DNA of 18,704 nt, taken from positions 1 to 18,704 of the forward strand of contig NZ_JOEI01000051.1 of NCBI RefSeq assembly GCF_000718095.1. The letters run 5' to 3'. The notes below the pieces were generated by a model. It searched no databases and had not been told where the DNA came from. It saw only the letters and a program-made list of their open reading frames with translations. Position 1 is the stretch's first letter. Each line of letters starts with the position of its first letter. Origin of the DNA: Streptomyces scopuliridis RB72 (GTDB lineage Bacteria; Actinomycetota; Actinomycetes; Streptomycetales; Streptomycetaceae). Positions 7,574 to 14,979 of this stretch are shown here, piece by piece. A program made the position numbers and the translations under genes.

Positions 7574-8782
7574 ATGCAGTCACCCCATGAAGGAACCGGT
7601 ACGGGCTCCGACGTCCTCGTCATCGGGGGCGGGATCATCGGCCTGGTCACCGCCTGGCGTGCGGCGCAGCGCGGGCTGCGTACCGCCGTCACCGACCCCG
7701 ATCCGGGCGGCGGCGCGGCGCGGGTCGCGGCGGGGATGCTCGCGGCCGTCACCGAACTCCACTACGGCGAGGAGACATTGCTCGGCCTCAACCTGGCCTC
7801 CGCCGCGCGCTACCCCGGCTTCGTCGCCGAACTGGAGGCGGCGAGCGGGCAGGACACCGGCTATCGCGCCTGCGGCACCCTCGCCGTCGCCCTCGACACC
7901 GACGACCGCGCGCAGTTGCGCGAACTGCACGCCCTCCAGCAGCGCTCGGGGCTGACGTCCCAGTGGCTCACGGGCCGTGAGTGCCGGCGCCTGGAACCGA
8001 TGCTCGCGCCGGGCGTGCGCGGTGGTCTGCGCGTCGACGGCGACCACCAGATCGATCCCCGCCGGCTGGCGGCGGCCCTGCTGACCGCGTGCGAGCGGGC
8101 CGGGGTGGTCTTCCACCGCGCCCATGCCGACCGGCTCTCCGTCGTACGCGACCGGGCCGCCGGCGCCGTCCTGGCCGACGGCCGCGCGCTCACCGCGGAC
8201 CAGGTGGTACTGGCGGGCGGCAGCCTCAGCGGCCGGCTCGGGGGCGTACCGGCCGATGTCCTGCCGCCGGTACGGCCCGTCAAGGGCCAGGTCCTGCGGC
8301 TGGCCGTGCCCCGTACGTACGCGCCGTTCCTCTCCAGGACGGTACGGGCCGTGGTGCGCGGAAGCCAGGTCTATCTGGTGCCGCGCGAGAACGGCGAACT
8401 GGTCGTCGGCGCCACCAGCGAGGAACTCGGCTGGGACACCACGGTCACGGCGGGCGGGGTGTACGAACTGCTGCGGGACGCGCACGAACTCGTCCCCGGC
8501 ATCACGGAACTGCCGCTCACCGACACTCTCGCCGGGCTGCGCCCCGGCTCACCGGACAACGCGCCGCTGCTCGGGCCCACCGCGCTGCCGGGGCTGTCCC
8601 TCGCCACCGGCCACTACCGCAACGGGGTGCTGCTCACGCCCGTCACCGGCGACGCGATGGCCGCGGTGCTGACGACCGGTGAACTGCCCCCGGAGGCCCG
8701 CGCCTTCTCCCCGTCGCGTTTCTCCTCACGCCTCTCGCCCGCCGCGGCCGTCGCGTCCATCCGTCAGGAGCAGACCGTATGA
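7574..8782 (+). CDS. thiO: Glycine oxidase ThiO
   Basis: ThiO is an FAD-dependent oxidase that converts glycine to the imine (dehydroglycine) used by ThiG to build the thiazole ring of thiamine in aerobic bacteria. The 402-residue protein has a DAO-type fold: the FAD-binding GGGIIG is at 18-23, VAAGMLAAV (about 51-59) follows the first fold, and the C-terminal GLRPGSPDNAPLLG and LATGHYRNGVLLTPVTG segments are typical of glycine oxidases. The ATG at 7574 is 11 bases after the purine-rich 3' edge of the riboswitch. Its stop overlaps thiS by 4 bases (ATGA), indicating translational coupling. The end of the protein is slightly long and Ser/Ala-rich. Confidence 0.95.
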   Translation: MQSPHEGTGTGSDVLVIGGGIIGLVTAWRAAQRGLRTAVTDPDPGGGAARVAAGMLAAVTELHYGEETLLGLNLASAARYPGFVAELEAASGQDTGYRACGTLAVALDTDDRAQLRELHALQQRSGLTSQWLTGRECRRLEPMLAPGVRGGLRVDGDHQIDPRRLAAALLTACERAGVVFHRAHADRLSVVRDRAAGAVLADGRALTADQVVLAGGSLSGRLGGVPADVLPPVRPVKGQVLRLAVPRTYAPFLSRTVRAVVRGSQVYLVPRENGELVVGATSEELGWDTTVTAGGVYELLRDAHELVPGITELPLTDTLAGLRPGSPDNAPLLGPTALPGLSLATGHYRNGVLLTPVTGDAMAAVLTTGELPPEARAFSPSRFSSRLSPAAAVASIRQEQTV

Positions 8783-8979
8783 ACATCTCCGTCAACGGCG
8801 AGCCCCGCGAGCTCGCGCCCGCCACCACCCTCGACGTCGTGGTCGCCACGCTCACCCCCGCGCCCTCGGGGGTCGCCGCGGCCGTCAACGAGACGGTGGT
8901 CCCGCGCACCCGCTGGTCCGGCACACCACTCAGCGACGGCGACCGCGTCGAGGTCCTCACCGCGGTCCAGGGGGGCTGA
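8779..8979 (+). CDS. thiS: Sulfur carrier protein ThiS
   Basis: This 66-residue ubiquitin-like protein carries sulfur as a C-terminal thiocarboxylate for thiazole formation. It opens with MNISVNGEPREL and ends in VQGG, the terminal Gly-Gly that is adenylated and thiolated. Length is normal. It overlaps thiO by 4 bases and is followed 3 bases later by thiG, so the three genes form one tight unit. The adenylating enzyme (ThiF/MoeB type) is not in the window. Confidence 0.95.
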   Translation: MNISVNGEPRELAPATTLDVVVATLTPAPSGVAAAVNETVVPRTRWSGTPLSDGDRVEVLTAVQGG

Positions 8980-9780
<801 letters not shown>

Positions 9781-9783
9781 GGC

Positions 9784-9925
9784 GGTGCGCCGTCCGGCGG
9801 GGGGCGTGGTGCGGGTTGCGGTCGCGTCGTCGTGGGCCGGGGGCCGGGGCGGTGCGCCGTCCGGCGGGGGTGCGGGTGCGTGGTCGTGGTGCCGGGTGCC
9901 GGGGCGGTGCGCCGTCCGGCGGGGG
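9784..9925 (+). repeat. G-rich intergenic repeat family, three units
   Basis: The unit GGTGCGCCGTCCGGCGGGGG occurs three times, starting near 9784, 9851 and 9906, joined by G-rich linkers such as GTGCGGGT and GTGCCGGG. Two more copies lie after trpEG at 18512 and 18548. The reverse complement of a close variant forms the C-rich repeats at 10301-10440. The unit can form a small CCGTCCGG-type fold and has runs of five or six G. Origin and function are unknown. Confidence 0.75.
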
Positions 9926-9994
9926 TGCCGGGCGCGGGGTGCGGGGTGCGTTGTGGTGCGGGTCGCGGTGGGTGGTGCGGGTGCCGGGGTCTCC

Positions 9995-10075
9995 GGAGGG
10001 GCGTGTCCGGACTGCTTTCCTCACCGCGCTTCGCGCGAGCTGCGACGCTTTACGTCCGGACACGCACCTCCTCCG
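9995..10075. repeat. Large inverted repeat with conserved core, copy 1
   Basis: An 18-base arm at 9995-10012 is repeated inverted at 10054-10071 with one mismatch (position 10000) around a 41-base centre that contains its own CGCG-CTT-CGCG hairpin. Bases 10001-10075 are identical, all 75 of them, to 18630-18704 at the end of this window. The G-rich sequence upstream is also similar between the two places but has diverged. Both copies follow the end of a plus-strand gene. It may act as a terminator or a 3' RNA structure, or be a dispersed repeat element. Confidence 0.85.
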
Positions 10076-10300
10076 ACCCCGACCCCCTCCCCCCGGGCGG
10101 GCCCCGCCACTCACTGCCCTGGTGAGGCCGGGTGCAGGAGATCGCCGCCGCCTCCCCGCCCGCCCTCGCGCCCGGCCCCGCCGCCTGTGCGGGCGGCGAA
10201 GGGGGGCGCGCAGGGGTCGTGTCCGGGACACTAAAGCGTGATTTGTGGCGCGTGACCGCCCGAACCCATCGTCAGGCCAGCTGCGCGCCGTAAATCCACG
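10076..10300. other. Gene-free stretch with a hairpin and a palindrome
   Basis: No gene is supported here. CGCCGCC (10179-10185) pairs with GGCGGCG (10192-10198) around a 6-base loop, forming a hairpin without a T-tract. GTGTCCGGGACAC at 10219-10231 is a palindrome with 6-bp arms and one central base. Its half-site GTGTCCGG also begins the large inverted repeat at 10003. Either could help end the thiOSG transcript. Confidence 0.45.
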
Positions 10301-10440
10301 CCCCCGCCGAAGGCAAACCGCGCCACCCGGCAACAACCCGCACCCGGACCACCGGCCCCAGGCCACAGACGAACGCACCACGCCCCCCGCCGGAGGCGAA
10401 CCGCGCCACCCGGCAACAACCCGCACCCGACCACCGGCCC
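10301..10440 (-). repeat. C-rich direct repeat pair, inverse of the post-thiG G-rich units
   Basis: Two copies of about 57 bases, 10301-10357 and 10384-10440, share CCGCGCCACCCGGCAACAAC as their middle and end in ACCACCGGCCC; they differ at only a few positions. Read on the minus strand they end in GCGGTTCGCCTCCGGCGGGGG-like sequence, so they belong to the same family as the plus-strand G-rich units at 9784-9925, in opposite orientation. Confidence 0.75.
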
Positions 10441-10484
10441 GAGCCAAAGACCACCGCACCCCGGCCACCGGCCCGCGCGGCTCG

Positions 10485-10490
10485 TAGACT
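10485..10490 (+). promoter_or_regulatory. Candidate -10 box for the PASTA kinase
   Basis: TAGACT is followed by 6 bases (CGGCGC) and the GTG start at 10497. There is no Shine-Dalgarno, so transcription may begin at the start codon. No -35 is recognisable in the C-rich sequence upstream. Confidence 0.5.
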
Positions 10491-10496
10491 CGGCGC

Positions 10497-12416
10497 GTGG
10501 ATACGACCCTCAAGGACCCCATCGTCGGGCACGTGCTCGACGGCCGCTACCGCGTAGACGCGCGGATCGCTGTCGGCGGTATGGCCACGGTCTACCGGGC
10601 CGTCGACACCCGGCTCGACCGGGTCCTCGCGCTCAAGGTCATGCACCCCGCCCTCGCCGCCGACGCCACCTTCGTGGAGCGCTTCATCCGTGAGGCCAAG
10701 TCCGTGGCCCGGCTGTCGCATCCCAATGTCGTCGCGGTCTTCGACCAGGGCGCCGAGGGCGCGTACGTCTATCTGGCGATGGAGTACGTCGCGGGGTGCA
10801 CGCTGCGCGATGTCGTGCGGGAGCGCGGGGCGCTGCGGCCGCGGGCCGCGCTGGATATTCTGGAGCCGGTGCTGGCCGCGCTGGGGGCCGCGCACCGCGC
10901 GGGGTTCGTGCACCGGGACATGAAGCCGGAGAACGTGCTGATAGGGGACGACGGCCGGGTCAAGGTCGCCGACTTCGGACTCGTGCGGGCCGTGGGCGAT
11001 GTCACGAACACCACCGGGACCGTCCTCGGCACGGTGTCGTATCTGGCGCCCGAGCAGATCGAGCACGGCACGTCCGACCCCCGCGTCGATGTGTACGCCT
11101 GCGGGGTCGTCCTCCACGAGATGCTGACCGGTGCGAAGCCGCACGGCGGGGAGACCCCCGCGCAGGTGCTCTACCGGCATCTGAACGAGGACGTGCCCGC
11201 GCCGTCGGCCGCCGTGCCGGGGCTGGCCGTCGAGCTGGACGAGCTGGTCGCGGCGGCGACCGCGCGTAACCCCGAGGTGCGGCCCGCCGACGCGGTGGCG
11301 CTGCTCGCGATGGCCAGGGAGGCGCGGGCCGCGCTGACGGACGCGCAGCTGGACGCCGTACCGCCGCGGGCCAGGCCCGAGCCGGAGGAAGGGGCCGGGG
11401 CCGACAACCGTACGACGGTGATTCCGCGCATCCGGCCGGTCGAGCCGTTGGAGGACGAGGCACCGAACCGCACCAGCCGGCTGGAGATGGCGCCCCCGTC
11501 CGACCGCCCGACGGGCCGCCGCCCGGTCATGCCCCGCCGGGGCGTCGTCGCGGCGGTGGTCGCCGTGCTGCTGGTGCTCGGTGTCGGTACGGGTGTCTGG
11601 TACATCAATTCCGGGCAGTTCACGCGCGTCCCCTCGCTGCTCGGCCAGAGCGAGCAGGAGGCCAGGAAGCGGCTCTCCGACGCGGGGCTGGAGGTGAAGG
11701 TCACCAGGGACTTCAGCGAGTCCTTCGACCGCGGCACGGTCATGGGCAGCGACCCCGCGCCCCGCGCGCGTATCCGCGGCAATGGCTCGGTGACGGTCGT
11801 GATCTCGCGCGGCCCGCAGATCGTGAAGGTCCCGGATCTGGAGAGCATGCCGCTGGGCGAGGCCCGGCGGGCGCTGAAGAAGGTGGGTCTGGCGGCCGGG
11901 GTCGTCACGCGGGAGTTCAGCGAGGGCATCCCGCAGGGCACCGTGATCGGTTCGACCCCGGCGGCCGGGAGCGAGGTACGGCCCGATTCCGGGGTCGCGC
12001 TCGTGGTGAGCAAGGGCAGCCCGGTCGACGTTCCCGATGTGACCGGCCAGTCCGTTCAGGACGCCACCGCCGAGCTGGAGGACAAAGGCCTCAAGGTGAA
12101 GGTCGCGGCCGAGCGCGTGAACGCCCCCGAGGACGCGGGGTCGGTGGCCCGGCAGTCCGCGGCCGGGGGCGCCCGGCTCGCCCGGGGCGATACGGTCACG
12201 CTGACGGTCTCCAAGGGCCCGCGGATGATCTCCGTACCCGATGTGACCGGCAAGAAGACCGATGAGGCCAGGCAGCTGCTGGAGGATGCCGGCTTCAAGG
12301 TGACCGTGGACCGGGGCTTCCCGTTCCTGGGGGACACCGTGGACAAGCAGTCGGTCGAGGGCGGCCAGGAGGCCCCCGAGGGCAGCACCATCACCATCAC
12401 GACCAAGGGGCTCTAG
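10497..12416 (+). CDS. Membrane Ser/Thr protein kinase with four PASTA domains (Stk1/PknB family)
   Basis: This 639-residue protein is a cytoplasmic kinase domain joined by one transmembrane helix to extracellular PASTA repeats, the layout of PknB-type kinases that sense peptidoglycan or lipid II. Seen in the sequence: a glycine loop near AVGGMATVY (25-33), ATP-binding Lys47 in LALKVM, catalytic HRDMKPEN (139-146), DFG (159-161), an activation loop with NTTGT (171-175) and APE (184-186). The linker is acidic and Pro-rich. A hydrophobic helix spans about 349-369. Four PASTA domains follow at about 377-440, 444-508, 511-575 and 578-639. All catalytic residues are present. The GTG start lies 6 bases after TAGACT with no Shine-Dalgarno. 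DNase IV follows 5 bases after the stop. Confidence 0.95.
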   Translation: MDTTLKDPIVGHVLDGRYRVDARIAVGGMATVYRAVDTRLDRVLALKVMHPALAADATFVERFIREAKSVARLSHPNVVAVFDQGAEGAYVYLAMEYVAGCTLRDVVRERGALRPRAALDILEPVLAALGAAHRAGFVHRDMKPENVLIGDDGRVKVADFGLVRAVGDVTNTTGTVLGTVSYLAPEQIEHGTSDPRVDVYACGVVLHEMLTGAKPHGGETPAQVLYRHLNEDVPAPSAAVPGLAVELDELVAAATARNPEVRPADAVALLAMAREARAALTDAQLDAVPPRARPEPEEGAGADNRTTVIPRIRPVEPLEDEAPNRTSRLEMAPPSDRPTGRRPVMPRRGVVAAVVAVLLVLGVGTGVWYINSGQFTRVPSLLGQSEQEARKRLSDAGLEVKVTRDFSESFDRGTVMGSDPAPRARIRGNGSVTVVISRGPQIVKVPDLESMPLGEARRALKKVGLAAGVVTREFSEGIPQGTVIGSTPAAGSEVRPDSGVALVVSKGSPVDVPDVTGQSVQDATAELEDKGLKVKVAAERVNAPEDAGSVARQSAAGGARLARGDTVTLTVSKGPRMISVPDVTGKKTDEARQLLEDAGFKVTVDRGFPFLGDTVDKQSVEGGQEAPEGSTITITTKGL

Positions 12417-12421
12417 GAGCT

Positions 12422-13276
12422 ATGCGCAACCCTGTCGGCGGCCATGTCCCCGTGGCCGGCGGCCTCGCCTCGACCGGCCTGGCCTACGCACGTGAGCTGG
12501 CCGCCGAGACCGTCCAGGTCTTCGCGGCCAATCCGCGCGGCTGGGCGACGCCCCCGGGCAATCCGGCGCAGGACGAGCAGTTCCGCGCGCGGTGCGCGGC
12601 GGAGGAGATCCCGGCGTATGTGCACGCGCCGTATCTGATCAACTTCGGTTCGCACACGGAGGCGACCGCCGAGAAGTCGGTGGAGTCCCTGCGGCACAGC
12701 CTGCGCCGGGGCCGGGAGATCGGCGCGCTGGGCGTGGTGGTGCATACGGGCTCGGCGACCGGCGGGCGGCCCCGCGAGGTGGCGCTCGCGCAGGTACGGG
12801 AGCGGATGCTGCCGCTTCTCGACGAGCTGACCCATGACGACGATCCGTTCCTGCTGCTGGAGTCGACCGCGGGACAGGGCTTCTCGCTCTGCTCAAGGAC
12901 CTGGGACTTCGGCCCGTACTTCGAGGCGCTCGACGCCCACCCCAAGCTCGGCATCTGCCTGGACACCTGCCATATCTTCGCGGCCGGGCACGATCTGGCG
13001 GGACCGCACGGGATGCGGCAGACGCTGGATCTGCTGGTGGACACGGTCGGCGAGGGGCGGCTCAAGCTGATCCACGCCAATGACTCCAAGGATGTGGCGG
13101 GCGCGCACAAGGACCGTCACGAGAACATTGGCGCGGGACACATCGGCGAGGAGCCGTTCCGTGAGCTGTTCTCGCATCCGGCGACCGAGAACGTTCCGCT
13201 GGTGATCGAGACCCCGGGCGGCAAAGAGGGCCACGCGGCGGATGTGGCGCGGTTGAAGAAGCTGCGCGACGGCTGA
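12422..13276 (+). CDS. nfo: Deoxyribonuclease IV (AP endonuclease family 2)
   Basis: This 284-residue base-excision-repair enzyme cleaves DNA 5' of abasic sites and removes blocked 3' ends. All nine metal ligands of the trinuclear zinc site can be assigned: His68 (YVHAPY), His108 (VVHTGS), Glu147 (LLLESTA), Asp181 and His184 (CLDTCH), His218 (LIHAND), Asp231 and His233 (KDRHEN) and Glu263 (VIETPG). The spacing matches E. coli Nfo. The ATG is 5 bases after the kinase stop, with TAGGAGC providing a ribosome-binding site that overlaps that stop. The two genes are therefore likely co-transcribed, although a functional link is not obvious. It converges with the molybdoenzyme gene with only 2 bases between stops. 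Confidence 0.95.
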   Translation: MRNPVGGHVPVAGGLASTGLAYARELAAETVQVFAANPRGWATPPGNPAQDEQFRARCAAEEIPAYVHAPYLINFGSHTEATAEKSVESLRHSLRRGREIGALGVVVHTGSATGGRPREVALAQVRERMLPLLDELTHDDDPFLLLESTAGQGFSLCSRTWDFGPYFEALDAHPKLGICLDTCHIFAAGHDLAGPHGMRQTLDLLVDTVGEGRLKLIHANDSKDVAGAHKDRHENIGAGHIGEEPFRELFSHPATENVPLVIETPGGKEGHAADVARLKKLRDG

Positions 13277-13278
13277 GG

Positions 13279-13911
13279 CTACAGCTCCGGGCCGTCGCCC
13301 GGGACCTCCTGGTAGGAGTAGCGCTGCTCGGCCCAGGGGTCGCCGACATTGTGATAGCCGCGCTCCTCCCAGAAACCGCGGCGGTCGGCGGTCATGTACT
13401 CCACGCCCCGGACCCACTTGGGCCCCTTCCAGGCGTACAGATGCGGTACGACGAGCCGTACGGGGAAGCCGTGCTCGGCGGTGAGCAGTTCACCGTCCTT
13501 GTGGGTGGCGAATATCGTGCGGTCCGAGAGAAAGTCGGCGAGGCGCAGATTCGAGCTGAAGCCGTACTCGGCCCAGACCATGACATGGGTGACACCCGGC
13601 GCGGGCGGCGCGAGTTCCACGACCGTACGGGCGGGGACGCCGCCCCATTCGGCCCCCACCATGCTGAACTTCGTGACGCAGTGCAGATCGCCCACGACCG
13701 TGGAGAACGGCAGCGCCGAGAACTCCTCGTGGTTCCAGCAGTGCTTGTCGCCGTCGGCGGTGGCTCCGAAGACCCGGAACTCCCAGCGTTCCTGCCGGAA
13801 TTTCGGTACGGGCCCGTAGTGGGTCACCGGCCAGCCGCGCTGCAGACGCTGCCCCGGTGGTAGCTCGGACTGTTCCGGCTCTTGACGTTCCCGGCTTTCC
13901 GGCTGACCCAT
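13279..13911 (-). CDS. Sulfite oxidase-like molybdopterin-dependent oxidoreductase
   Basis: This 210-residue protein has the molybdopterin-binding fold of the sulfite oxidase/MsrP superfamily. LHCVTKFSMVGAEWGGVP holds Cys78, the expected thiolate ligand of molybdenum. Other family segments are RWEFRVFG, VMVWAEYGFSSNLRL, EHGFPVRLVVPHLYAWKGPKWV and the C-terminal GYHNVGDPWAEQRY. It has no Tat or Sec signal, no haem domain and no dimerisation domain, so it is probably cytoplasmic, and its substrate and electron partner are unknown. The start is uncertain: ATG at 13911 fits the family N-terminus as I recall it, ATG at 13920 would add three residues, and ATG at 13977 is also in frame; none has a good Shine-Dalgarno. 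Confidence 0.88.
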   Translation of the reverse strand: MGQPESRERQEPEQSELPPGQRLQRGWPVTHYGPVPKFRQERWEFRVFGATADGDKHCWNHEEFSALPFSTVVGDLHCVTKFSMVGAEWGGVPARTVVELAPPAPGVTHVMVWAEYGFSSNLRLADFLSDRTIFATHKDGELLTAEHGFPVRLVVPHLYAWKGPKWVRGVEYMTADRRGFWEERGYHNVGDPWAEQRYSYQEVPGDGPEL

Positions 13912-13939
13912 GCCTTCCATGGTGACAGACCGCGAGGGG

Positions 13940-13951
13940 TGGTCATGACCA
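13940..13951. promoter_or_regulatory. 12-base palindrome between divergent genes
   Basis: TGGTCATGACCA is a perfect palindrome in the space between the molybdoenzyme (-) and bfr (+) starts. A minus-strand TAGTAT (about 13976-13981) lies close by and could be a -10 box. An operator role is possible, but no known regulator consensus was recognised, and no iron box is visible here. Confidence 0.3.
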
Positions 13952-14066
13952 GGTGCGGAATCAATCGGGCAACTCATACTAAGCATGCACTTACTGGACG
14001 GCCCCTGGTGACGGTGCGAGGATGCGCGCATTCTGCCCCGTCACACGCCTGGAAGGAGCCTCTGCG

Positions 14067-14546
14067 ATGCAGGGCGACCCCGAGGTCATCGAATTCCTCA
14101 ATGAGCAGCTGACCGCCGAACTGACCGCCATCAATCAATATTTCCTGCACAGCAAAATGCAGGAGAACAACGGGTGGACCAAGCTCGCGAAATACACCCG
14201 GGCCGAGTCGTTCGACGAGATGAGGCACGCGGAGCTGCTCACCGACCGGCTGCTTTTTCTGGAGGGGCTGCCGAACTACCAGCGGCTTTTCCATGTGCGG
14301 GTCGGGCAGACGGTGACCGAGATGTTCCTGGCGGACCGGGAGGTCGAGGTCGAGGCCATCGACCGGCTGAAGCGCGGAATCGAAGTCATGCGGAACAAGG
14401 CCGACCACACCTCGAAGGGGATCTTCGAATCGATCCTCAAGGACGAGGAGCACCATATCGACTATCTCGACACCCAGCTGGAGCTGATCGAGAAGCTCGG
14501 TGAGCCGCTCTATATCTCCCAGCAGATCAAGCAGCCCGACAGCTAG
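14067..14546 (+). CDS. bfr: Bacterioferritin
   Basis: Bfr forms a 24-subunit haem-containing shell that oxidises and stores iron in the cytoplasm. The 159-residue length is typical. With this start the numbering matches E. coli Bfr exactly: ferroxidase ligands Glu18, Glu51, His54, Glu94, Glu127 and His130, plus Met52, the haem ligand at the two-fold interface. The ATG at 14067 was chosen over an in-frame ATG at 14022 because GGAAGGAG (14051-14058) lies 8 bases upstream and because of that numbering. It is convergent with bfd, with 5 bases between stops. No iron box is visible in its upstream region. Confidence 0.97.
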   Translation: MQGDPEVIEFLNEQLTAELTAINQYFLHSKMQENNGWTKLAKYTRAESFDEMRHAELLTDRLLFLEGLPNYQRLFHVRVGQTVTEMFLADREVEVEAIDRLKRGIEVMRNKADHTSKGIFESILKDEEHHIDYLDTQLELIEKLGEPLYISQQIKQPDS

Positions 14547-14551
14547 GTCGC

Positions 14552-14809
14552 CTAGGCGGCTTTTCGGAGGGCGGGCGGGACCGCACTCTCCGGTACGTCG
14601 AACTCCGCGAGCGCGGGGGCGCCCTGGTCGAGCAGCTCGCGGCGCGGGCAGCCGCCTCGGCCGAGAAGGGACTGGATACGGCGTACGCACGAACCGCAGT
14701 CGGTGCCGGCCTTGCTGGCCGACGCTATCTGGCGGGGGGTGCACGCCCCGGCGGCCGCGTGTTCCCTCACCTGTGTTTCGGTGATGCCGAAGCAGGAGCA
14801 GACGTACAC
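14552..14809 (-). CDS. bfd: Bacterioferritin-associated [2Fe-2S] ferredoxin
   Basis: Bfd delivers electrons to bacterioferritin haem to reduce and mobilise stored iron. The 85-residue protein carries the Bfd-type cluster motif, Cys4-x-Cys6 (VCSCFGIT) and Cys38-x2-Cys41 (DCGSC), with the CTPRQIASASKAGT segment between. The C-terminal third, after about residue 51, is longer than in enterobacterial Bfd and has no recognised motif. GTG at 14809 was chosen because GGGAGG (14818-14823) is 8 bases upstream; an in-frame GTG at 14818 would add three residues but overlaps that site. An iron box upstream suggests repression when iron is plentiful. The adjacent, converging bfr supports the function. Confidence 0.93.
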   Translation of the reverse strand: MYVCSCFGITETQVREHAAAGACTPRQIASASKAGTDCGSCVRRIQSLLGRGGCPRRELLDQGAPALAEFDVPESAVPPALRKAA

Positions 14810-14856
14810 GCGGTTCACCTCCCGAAGGGTTCGCTGGAGCCAGGCCACCCCGTATT

Positions 14857-14880
14857 CCCGGTGAGGCTAACCTAACCTTA
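14857..14880 (-). promoter_or_regulatory. Double iron box (DmdR/IdeR-type operator) upstream of bfd
   Basis: Against the DtxR-family 19-base consensus TTAGGTTAGGCTAACCTAA, positions 14857-14875 match 15 of 19, including an unbroken GGCTAACCTAA. A second register shifted by 5 bases, 14862-14880, matches 14 of 19. Overlapping sites fit binding by two dimers on opposite faces. On the minus strand, TAAGGT and TAGGTT within the box are possible -10 hexamers, so a bound repressor would cover the bfd promoter. The box is about 50 bases upstream of the bfd start. Confidence 0.85.
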
Positions 14881-14916
14881 CCCGCCACCCCGGCCACACA
14901 AAAGTCCGGGAAGCAC

Positions 14917-14953
14917 CGATGGGGCACGGATCACATCGATCCGTGCCCCATCG
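14917..14953. terminator. Perfect 16-bp hairpin after the DAHP synthase gene
   Basis: CGATGGGGCACGGATC (14917-14932) is exactly complementary to GATCCGTGCCCCATCG (14938-14953) with a 5-base loop. It starts 27 bases past the stop of the minus-strand DAHP synthase gene and separates it from the bfd promoter. It has no long T-tract, but the stem is very stable. Confidence 0.85.
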
Positions 14954-14979
14954 TGGCGTTCCGGCCCGCTCGGGCGTTC

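Noticed and set aside
7413..7583. Longer version of the lipocalin-like gene starting at 7583
   Set aside because: The extension is antisense to the TPP riboswitch, and a good Shine-Dalgarno supports the GTG at 7412.
9995..10075. Possible insertion sequence or integrated element ends
   Set aside because: No transposase or integrase is present, and both copies are short and intergenic; only a non-autonomous element remains possible.
9781..10496. Possible CRISPR array in the repeat-rich gap
   Set aside because: Units are unevenly spaced, GC-skewed and in two orientations, spacers are not unique sequences of fixed size, and no cas genes are present.
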